Source of the DNA: Pezicula radicicola
Lineage: Eukaryota > Ascomycota > Leotiomycetes > Helotiales > Dermateaceae
Length of the DNA: 64,000 nt
Direction of reading: 5' to 3'
Assembly (NCBI GenBank): GCA_003008705.1
Contig: PDUO01000010.1
Location: 1,178,001 to 1,242,000, forward strand
How positions within the stretch are numbered: the stretch's first letter is position 1; each line of letters begins with the position of its first letter. The notes under the pieces are model-generated. The model searched no databases. It worked only from the letters and a program-made list of their open reading frames with translations, and was not told the origin of the DNA. A program made the position numbers and the translations under genes. Below, one piece after another: positions 57,587-64,000 of this stretch.

Positions 57587-58870
57587 CTAAAACTGCAGTT
57601 TCTCCCGCTTGACCTCGAGATGCTTGTCCAGAAACTCGAACGTTTTCTGCGCCAGCAGTGCCCATGCTCCGATCTTGGCTGTCAGACCACCTTCCGCTAC
57701 TTCTTCAGGTACCCAGACTTCTTTCTTGCTGTTCGGTACGCCCGTTAACATCTTCTGGATTTTCAGCGTGCTGTTATCTGCAGATGCGTACATCTCACGT
57801 CCCTGGCCAGGGCCCGTGAGGAAAACTGGGCAGGTAACCTTCTCCAAGATATTCCCACTCCTCTTCGGGTCCAAACTAAAGTCCTTAAATCGTCGAAGCA
57901 TGCCGGTAGCCTTCTCAACCCCCATGCTACTTTTCCCAAGATTCATCTCCCAACCAGCCTGGAAATTGCCCATGACAAATGTATCGGTGAAGGAATCTAC
58001 GACCGTGTCCTGAACCCATCCTCTATCCCACAGGTTGATGAATGACTGAGGAGCACGAGTCATAGCCAGATCCCACATGCTGTAGAATGGATCAATGGCT
58101 ATGCATGCCTTCAATCGGGAGTCGGTCGCGGCGCGAAGAGAAAAGTATCCGCCCGTCGCTGCTCCTGCCACGGCGACTCTTCCCATATCCAGTTCTAGCT
58201 CTGGCTGTGTCTTCGATAGATCAACCAGAAAGTCCAAGGTCTTCGCTGCCGGAACCTCAAAGTCGGGTCTGAGGGGAATCTTTGACTTTTTCAGAAGCAA
58301 GCCTTGACCGGGGCCCTCGAAACAAAGAACTGCGTAGCCTAGCTGGGGTCCGCTGTGCCCATAGAGGAAGTACAGCTCCTCCTTTGTAGAATCGGCTCCT
58401 CCCGCGTACATCATCACCGGTATCTTCCCCAGCACTCGCGCATCTTTCGGTGGAAGAAACAAGTATCCCGGAAGCTTGATGTCTCCCTCGTACGGTATCT
58501 CCACGAACAAGACTTCACCATCCATCAACATGGCTGCCTGCCTAAAAACGGCAATTGACTTCTCCGTGTAGGGGACCACCCTCGGATCGCTATTGTTGAA
58601 CATGTAAGAGGTCGCACGAAAGTAGTTTGATGCTCGAAGGTATGCATTTCTTGCGAGAACCCTGAATCCAGCCTTGGCAGCCTCGTCGCCAATTTTCTCT
58701 GCCCTTTCTCCTTCTTCCTTCCATGCTGCAAACCAGGACTCAGGGTCATTCTTCCGGATCTTGCCTACGGCAGTTTTGAATTCGCCCACATCGCACCCGC
58801 CGCTTGATGCACTCCCTAGAATTCGAGTCAGTTCGAAATCGAACATGAACGAGCTTGAGAACGTGAACAT
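57587..58870 (-). CDS. Alpha/beta-hydrolase-fold protein of cytochalasan type (CcsE/PyiE-like)
   Basis: Single exon, 427 aa. The N-terminal helical cap and the core fold are visible: VMMYAGGADSTKEELYFLYG, YAVLCFEGPGQGLLL, GRVAVAGAATGGYFSLRAAT, CPVFLTGPGQGRE and GLTAKIGAWALLAQKTFEFL. The nucleophile elbow, normally G-x-S-x-G, reads G-A-A-T-G (236-240), with Ala238 in the Ser position. The usual catalytic His near the end is not evident. In cytochalasan pathways this protein is required after the PKS-NRPS, and a non-hydrolytic role in pyrrolinone formation (Knoevenagel-type condensation) has been proposed; loss of the Ser fits that. The promoter is shared with the MFS gene. Confidence 0.85.
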   Translation of the reverse strand: MFTFSSSFMFDFELTRILGSASSGGCDVGEFKTAVGKIRKNDPESWFAAWKEEGERAEKIGDEAAKAGFRVLARNAYLRASNYFRATSYMFNNSDPRVVPYTEKSIAVFRQAAMLMDGEVLFVEIPYEGDIKLPGYLFLPPKDARVLGKIPVMMYAGGADSTKEELYFLYGHSGPQLGYAVLCFEGPGQGLLLKKSKIPLRPDFEVPAAKTLDFLVDLSKTQPELELDMGRVAVAGAATGGYFSLRAATDSRLKACIAIDPFYSMWDLAMTRAPQSFINLWDRGWVQDTVVDSFTDTFVMGNFQAGWEMNLGKSSMGVEKATGMLRRFKDFSLDPKRSGNILEKVTCPVFLTGPGQGREMYASADNSTLKIQKMLTGVPNSKKEVWVPEEVAEGGLTAKIGAWALLAQKTFEFLDKHLEVKREKLQF

Positions 58871-59338
58871 GGTAACTGATTTGATATACAGTATCGTTTA
58901 GCGAGCACGAGTGACGCCGTACAGTAACGGACATGAAATTGATTGTCCCTATTTTCTGTTGGATATTATTGCCAACGAAAACAGGCCACAAGGGCACTCC
59001 TGTAATGCCGCGAAATGAGACATAGCACTTGCACTCCGCCCAGTGTAGGGAAGAAGGTAATCGGGACTTTAAGCGACTCGGAACTTTTTGATTCTTAATC
59101 GTCGGCTCGCTTACTATAATAGCCGACAATTATTCGGTTTTAATTTTGATACGTCGAGACTTTTGCTCGTTGTATTGAGCCGGTCACTTCTCCCTTGACA
59201 TCCTCTGCCATGGTGTAACAACGTACTGTATTGAAAACATGATCTCAAAGGCGACCACTACGATCAACTAACTGCCCACGACAACAACTCTCTGACAAAG
59301 GCTGCCATCGATTCTTTTAGCGCCCCAAGACAGCCTGG
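58871..59338. promoter_or_regulatory. Shared promoter of hydrolase-fold and MFS genes
   Basis: 468 bp between divergent starts. At 59101-59127 there is a perfect inverted repeat GTCGGCT...AGCCGAC separated by 13 bp, a plausible binding site for a dimeric Zn2Cys6 regulator. This is inference from symmetry. Confidence 0.5.
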
Positions 59339-61104
59339 ATGATGGATCACTCAACAGCTGCAAAACCAAGTAACGACTCGCTTGAATTGAAGCGCGCGGC
59401 AGAGATGTCAGAATACCCAATCTCCACAGAGATGATACCCAAGGAGACACCGGCTGGTGAGCCCCGCAACGAAGAAACAACCGCAACAAAGAAGCATGCT
59501 CCTACCAAAAAGTCATTGGGCTTTTTCGCCATTATTGCGGCACTCGCTTTAACAGGCCTGTTGACCTCGTTGGAGGCGACAATCACGTCTACGGCTCTGC
59601 CGTCAATCATTGCGGCCGTCGGTGGTGGTGAACTCTACATTTGGGTAGCCAATGGATACTTTTTGACTCAGTACGTGCTATTAACAGCTGTCGCTGCGAC
59701 TCCACTCCTCTGACAGTACACAGGACTGCGCTTCAGCCTTTAATGGGACAAATCGCCAACATCTATGGCCGGCGATGGCCGATCATCATTAGTGTGGCAG
59801 TATACATTCTGGGCAGCGGCGTCGGTGGTGGCGCCCAAAACGTTACGATGTTGATCACGGGTCGACTTCTTCAAGGCGTTGGGTCCGGCGGCATCAACGT
59901 CCTCATCGAGATCATTGTATGCGACCTGGTTCCACTCCGAGAACGAGGAAGATACTTGGGACTCATGTTCGGCCTTGTCGGCCTAGGCTCGGCACTGGGA
60001 CCTCTCTTCGGTGGACTCATTGTCCAGTATACATCGTGGCGCTGGGTCTTCTATCTCAATTTGCCTATCGGAGGAGTAGCGCTTGTCGTCTTGATCGTCT
60101 TCCTCAGGGTGAAATCAGACAAGAACACCGACTACTTAAAGCGACTCAAGCGCATCGACTGGGTTGGGAATGTCATCTTCATTCTTTCCGTGGTCTCCAC
60201 CCTCATCGCTTTGTCTTGGGCGGGCAACGCATACCCGTGGTCATCGTTTCGGGTCATTGTCCCACTGATCCTGGGCTTTCTTGGCTTTGGGATCTTCATC
60301 CTCTACGAGGGGTCTAGCTTCTGCGTTAGCCCAACGATGCCGCTTCACCACTTTTCCAATCGAACGTCCGGGACAGCATTCGCTCTGACTTTTCTCTACA
60401 GTCTTTCGGCTATCTCAGCGCTGTACTTCCTTCCAGTCTACTTTCAAGCTGTCCAAGGAGTATCACCAACCCAGTCCGGGATCCGCCTCCTCCCAATGAT
60501 TCTCTTTCTAATTCCTGGCGCCATCACTGCAGGAGGATTGCTGTCAAAGCTCGGCCGTTACCGTCCTCTCCAACACATTGGATTTGCATTAATGGTCATT
60601 GGATTTAGTATCTTGACACTTCTAGGAAGAGATTCCTCAACAGGCGATTGGGTAGGCTTGCAAATTCCCTGCGCTATCGGTTCGGGATTCGCTCTCCCTT
60701 TACTCCTGCCTGCTATCCAAGCCTCTCTCACCGACGAGGATACTGCGCTATCGACCTCCACGTGGTCCTTTATCCGAAGCTTTGGTCTCATCTGGGGTAC
60801 CACCATCCCACTTGCTGCTTTCAACAACCGATTCAACCAGCTTGTGGACCGGATCGACGACCCTGCCATCGCAGCACAACTCACAGGCGGGAAGGCATAT
60901 GAGCGTGCTACCAAAACGTACATGGACACAATTACGGATCCTGTCGCACGAATTCAAGTTGAGTCGGTTTATGTCGAAGCTATCAAGACGGTCTGGTGGG
61001 TTTCAATGGCATTCTCTGCCCTGGCTTTTCTATTGGTCATAATCGAGAAAGAGATTAAGCTCAGGGAAGAGGTAGACACTAAATTTGGTCAAGAGGAGAA
61101 GTAG
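59339..61104 (+). CDS. MFS drug-efflux-type transporter (14 TM)
   Basis: Two exons: 59339-59670 and 59724-61104 (phase 2); 570 aa. A 55-residue cytosolic N-terminus precedes about 14 predicted helices (DHA2 type): FFAIIAALALTGLLTSLEAT, YIWVANGYFLTQTALQPLMG, INVLIEIIVCDLVPLRERGR (motif with RER/GR), GLGSALGPLFGGLIV (motif C of antiporters), and others. This type exports fungal secondary metabolites. Its place between the hydrolase and PKS-NRPS suggests it exports the cluster product or gives self-protection. The promoter is shared with the hydrolase gene. The C-terminus ends in KFGQEEK. Confidence 0.9.
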
Positions 61105-61777
61105 CAGAGGTTGTCGTTTACGAAAAGTCCCAAAGCCGTGACGTAGCGACGGCTAAAATGGTCAAAGGTATGGAGGATTATAACGTCCACGATGGGCGAA
61201 ATTAATTAGACCTAAAAGGGTCACCGCTTTATAGGCGGTAGCCATAAGAGGTTAGCGTCTTCCTAAAATACAGGCTGTAGTACCCCGAAAATACAAGCTA
61301 TAGTACCCCGAAAATACAAGTTATAATACTTTAATTATTCTATTAGTAGAAAAGCCTAGAAGGCTAACTAATTAAGGTCTAGTTTTACCTATTATAGGTG
61401 TTATAATCCTCTATAGTATAGCTTATATTTTTAGGGTAGTATAGCCTATATTTTTTTAGGGAGTTTATAGCTTATATTCTAATTCTGCCGGCAGAAACAA
61501 TTTCGCCCATCGTGGACGTTATAATCCTCTATACAAAGGTCGGTGATCAATTTGTAGAAGACGTACTGCGTCGACGTCGCCCCTGATGTATGATTGACGT
61601 GTGACGCCTCTTCAATTTCTAACCTTATATACCTCCCTTTAATAATACACAACCTAAACAATGCCAACAGATATTGGTCTCTTTAACGCCGGACTTGACA
61701 AGACTGATCCATAACTCCCTCATGACCTCCCTCGATAAAAATAATGCTAAAACAAAAGTATTACCACAATAAAAACC
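61105..61777. other. Intergenic with foldback element
   Basis: Convergent 3' flanks of the MFS and PKS-NRPS genes, mostly occupied by the inverted-repeat element at 61168-61534. Confidence 0.6.
61168..61534. mobile_element. 367-bp foldback MITE with AAAG target duplication
   Basis: The 36-bp left end (61168-61203, GTATGGAGGATTATAACGTC and on) is an inverted match of the right end (61499-61534), with one mismatch. AAAG flanks both sides (61164-61167 and 61535-61538). Inside are about three 23-bp direct repeats (AAAATACAAGCTATAGTACC and CCG) on the left and their diverged inverse on the right (AGTATAGCCTATATTTT). No coding capacity. Non-autonomous element with long terminal and subterminal repeats, inserted within the gene cluster. 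Confidence 0.85.
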
Positions 61778-64000
61778 TTAAATATTTTTGAGTAACAATT
61801 TCTGCCCAATTTGTATGCTCTGTCCCAAATCTGCCGACCGCAGGAACGTGCCCACCAAAGGATTCATTCCATTTGCGACGGCCTGGTCAACCCACTCATA
61901 CATTGGGATTGAACCCCATTGTGCTTTTCGATCATCATTCAAGTATTCGTTGATTGACTGTGCTGGGATCACTCGCTCACCGGCATGGTGCAGGAATTCC
62001 ACCCCAGTCCCCGCAGGTTTCGGCTGCAAAACCGAGCCAACGATGCTGCCTGCGGCGTTCTCAATAGAAATGAGATCGATATAGCCGGTCCATCGGCTGG
62101 ATTCAGGGAAAGCCTTTACAATGGGTGCGTATTTGAGCACATTGGACACGATATCGGTCTCGCCAGCCTGAGCACCGGTGATTGAAGAAGGACGGTGAAT
62201 GGAGACTGGGAGACCGAATTGATCTTGTACCTTCTCAAGGAACACCTCGCTTGCCCACTTGGATGCTGCGTAGCCGTCGGCGACGGAAGGACTAGGCACA
62301 AAACTTGCCAGCGACTCGGGAGCTAAAGAGTCCGACTTATTGAACTTGCCAACGGTTGCAGTGGAGACGAAGTGAAAGGGAATAGCACGAGGAAGTGCGA
62401 GTCTGGCGAGGTTCTTGGTGGAAGAGTGATTAGGGCTTTTGAGAGACCTGTAGCTCTTCAGGAAAGACACATCCGCACCGTTGTGGATGATGGCTCCCGC
62501 CGAGCTGAAGATAGAGGTAGCTTCTGTTTCTGAGAGTCCGCAGCGAGGCAGTGATAGATCGCCGTTGTGTGTCGCGATCTTGCCGCATGCTTTGAACTCT
62601 GCTAGGCTTTCGCTGTTACGGATGGCGATGCAGTGAATCTTCTCAACGGCAGGATTCTTGATCAAGAGTCGGAGGATGTAGTTGCCGAGGAAGCCGGTTG
62701 AGCCAGTCAGTACAATGACCCGAGGAGATTCACGACTTGCAACTGGCTGTATAGTGACTTGCGAGTAATCAGATGGGACTTCGGTCTCAACCTCCCAATT
62801 GATATCGTCTTCGTCAGCGGGAAGATTTTGGATCACTGCTGCCATCGCGCTGAGAGTGCTGTGTTCAAAGAGCTGTATCACGGGAATTCGGACCAAGAAT
62901 GTCTTCCTGACAAATTCCCGTAGCTCAAGAAGGAGCATGGAATTGCCGCCGATGTGGAAAAAATCCGTCGTCTCATCAATAGTGTAATGAGCCTGCGTCT
63001 GCTGAGGCAATACCTGTTCCCACACCTCTACGAGCGTGGACTCGGTCTCAGAGAGTCCTCTTGTCGAGGTGACCCGGGATGTGGTTGGAATGGGCATATT
63101 TTGAAGAGCTCGCCTATCGATCTTGCCTGATGCATTCAGAGGCAGTGTGGGAACAGCAATGATAGCTGCCGGGCGCATGTACTGTGGGAGAGGCAATGTT
63201 GCAGCCAGCTCGCGGAGATAGTCTGTTTCATTCGACACAGGAGCGGTTGGCGACATGATGGCATGGGCGATAAGCATGGTCGGCGTGCCACGAGGTGTGA
63301 CAATGACCTCCTTGACTTGTCCCTTCGCGGTGGCCATAATCGACTGCTCGATGTCATGCAGCTCAATGCGAAGACCACGGAGTTTAATCTGCGTATCACC
63401 CTCGATGCGGCCGAAAATCTCGAGGGTACCATCAGGTCGGAGTGCGCCCTTATCGCCGGTTCGGTACATTCTGTCCCAGCCGTTTTTGGTTGCATGGAGA
63501 GACGGTTGAGGATCTTTGACGAACTTTTCACGAGTTGCACTGGGGCTGTTCAGGTACTCGATGGCCACACCCGCGCCGGCGATGCAAATCTCGCCGGTGA
63601 ATCCGGCGGGCAAAGGACTCAAATCGCCATCGACGATGTAAGTGGTGAGGTTTGGAAGAGTCTTACCGGCTGAGATGTGCTTAGCACTAGGAGCTTCTAG
63701 GTCCACTTCAATCTCGCTTGCAGACATGGAACCTTCAGTGGGACCATAGGCATTGAAGGCGTGGAATGGGTGCTGGAAGTGATTCTTCAACTGCTGGAAT
63801 GCCTGAAAAAGATCACCCGAGAACTTTTCTCCACCAGCTGTTGCAAATTCCCACGATTTGCTTTCGAAAAGAATGCCAGAACCGTGACGAAGCCATGAGA
63901 GGTATTCCGATGGTGTGGCAAGTGTGTAAGTGATGTTGTGATCAACAACAATCTTGGTGACAGCAAGGGCATCTTTTCGAAGAGCTTCTGGCACAATCAC
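61778..64000 (-). CDS. Hybrid PKS-NRPS, C-terminal part: A (partial), T, R domains (runs off right edge)
   Basis: One open frame of 740 codons to the window edge; the stop is at 61778. In protein order: adenylation core NAYGPTEGSMS (A5), GEICIAGAGVAIEYLN (A6), YRTGDKG (A7), GRIEGDTQIKLRGLRIELHD (A8) and PLNASGKIDRRAL (A10). The carrier domain DFFHIGGNSMLLLEL has its phosphopantetheine Ser at 62939-62941. The reductase domain follows: VIVLTGSTGFLGNYILRLL (NAD(P)H site), FHFVSTATVGKF and DGYAASKWASEVF, with intact Tyr (62270-62272) and Lys (62258-62260). Fungal hybrids with an intact R domain release an aldehyde, as in cytochalasans; tetramic-acid hybrids with a Dieckmann domain lack this Tyr. 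The KS to C domains and the first A motifs are outside the window. Confidence 0.95.
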   Translation of the reverse strand: MIVPEALRKDALAVTKIVVDHNITYTLATPSEYLSWLRHGSGILFESKSWEFATAGGEKFSGDLFQAFQQLKNHFQHPFHAFNAYGPTEGSMSASEIEVDLEAPSAKHISAGKTLPNLTTYIVDGDLSPLPAGFTGEICIAGAGVAIEYLNSPSATREKFVKDPQPSLHATKNGWDRMYRTGDKGALRPDGTLEIFGRIEGDTQIKLRGLRIELHDIEQSIMATAKGQVKEVIVTPRGTPTMLIAHAIMSPTAPVSNETDYLRELAATLPLPQYMRPAAIIAVPTLPLNASGKIDRRALQNMPIPTTSRVTSTRGLSETESTLVEVWEQVLPQQTQAHYTIDETTDFFHIGGNSMLLLELREFVRKTFLVRIPVIQLFEHSTLSAMAAVIQNLPADEDDINWEVETEVPSDYSQVTIQPVASRESPRVIVLTGSTGFLGNYILRLLIKNPAVEKIHCIAIRNSESLAEFKACGKIATHNGDLSLPRCGLSETEATSIFSSAGAIIHNGADVSFLKSYRSLKSPNHSSTKNLARLALPRAIPFHFVSTATVGKFNKSDSLAPESLASFVPSPSVADGYAASKWASEVFLEKVQDQFGLPVSIHRPSSITGAQAGETDIVSNVLKYAPIVKAFPESSRWTGYIDLISIENAAGSIVGSVLQPKPAGTGVEFLHHAGERVIPAQSINEYLNDDRKAQWGSIPMYEWVDQAVANGMNPLVGTFLRSADLGQSIQIGQKLLLKNI

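Larger units (their letters stand above)
53711..64000. other. Cytochalasan-type PKS-NRPS biosynthetic gene cluster (left part)
   Basis: Five adjacent genes fit one pathway: Diels-Alderase-like (53711-55015), trans-enoyl reductase (55472-56631), alpha/beta-hydrolase-fold protein (57587-58870), MFS exporter (59339-61104) and PKS-NRPS (61778 to beyond 64000). The same set, known as ccsF, ccsC, ccsE, transporter and ccsA in cytochalasin clusters, is shared with pyi and ACE1 clusters. Divergent pairs share intergenic promoters. P450 and Baeyer-Villiger oxidase genes are not in the window and may lie to the right. The product cannot be named from the sequence. Confidence 0.82.

Overview
The window is nuclear DNA of a filamentous ascomycete (Pezizomycotina). 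Genes are interrupted by short introns of about 45-130 nt with GTAAGT-like donors and CTAAC/CTGAC branch points. The gene families are typical of this group: a Zn2Cys6 regulator, a GPR1/FUN34/YaaH acetate carrier, an Rsc7/Swp82 chromatin subunit and a hybrid PKS-NRPS. Leotiomycetes (Helotiales) is my best guess, but only from general gene style. For genes with introns, exons were joined by hand using splice signals and reading phase; every multi-exon model below keeps an open frame from start to stop.

Layout. 0-8 kb: 5' part of an RNA polymerase III Rpc4-like gene (runs off the left edge), a 17-bp tandem-repeat tract, a Cys-rich protein, then a divergent pair of secreted proteins (oxalate-decarboxylase-like bicupin and selenium-binding-protein-like beta-propeller). 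8-20 kb: mitochondrial aspartate/glutamate carrier, cyclin B and a regulator with a C-terminal Zn2Cys6 cluster. 22-26 kb: a large minus-strand gene that reads as a fusion of an Rsc7/Swp82 domain with a fungal zinc-finger-like protein. 28-48 kb: peroxisomal enoyl-CoA hydratase, metallophosphoesterase, GH78-like glycosidase, aprataxin, a DEVH-box RNA helicase, two tandem C2H2 genes, a membrane-anchored double amidohydrolase and an acetate-transporter homologue.

48.5-51.8 kb is a transposon-rich boundary: an AT-rich patch, a shortened lipocalin-like gene, an intact Tc1/mariner element with a DD34E transposase, and a 450-bp MITE with TA target duplications.

51.9-64 kb holds an MDR oxidoreductase and then a secondary-metabolite gene cluster: Diels-Alderase-like protein, trans-acting enoyl reductase, alpha/beta-hydrolase-fold protein, 14-TM MFS exporter, and the A-T-R end of a PKS-NRPS that runs off the right edge. 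This set matches the core of cytochalasan clusters (ccs, pyi, ACE1 types). The expected route is: PKS-NRPS plus trans-ER make the polyketide-amino-acid chain, the R domain releases an aldehyde, the hydrolase-fold protein assists pyrrolinone formation, the Diels-Alderase closes the isoindolone, and the MFS pump exports the product. Oxidative tailoring genes (P450, Baeyer-Villiger oxidase) are not in the window and would be expected further right. A second foldback MITE lies inside the cluster.

No rRNA, tRNA or CRISPR array was found.
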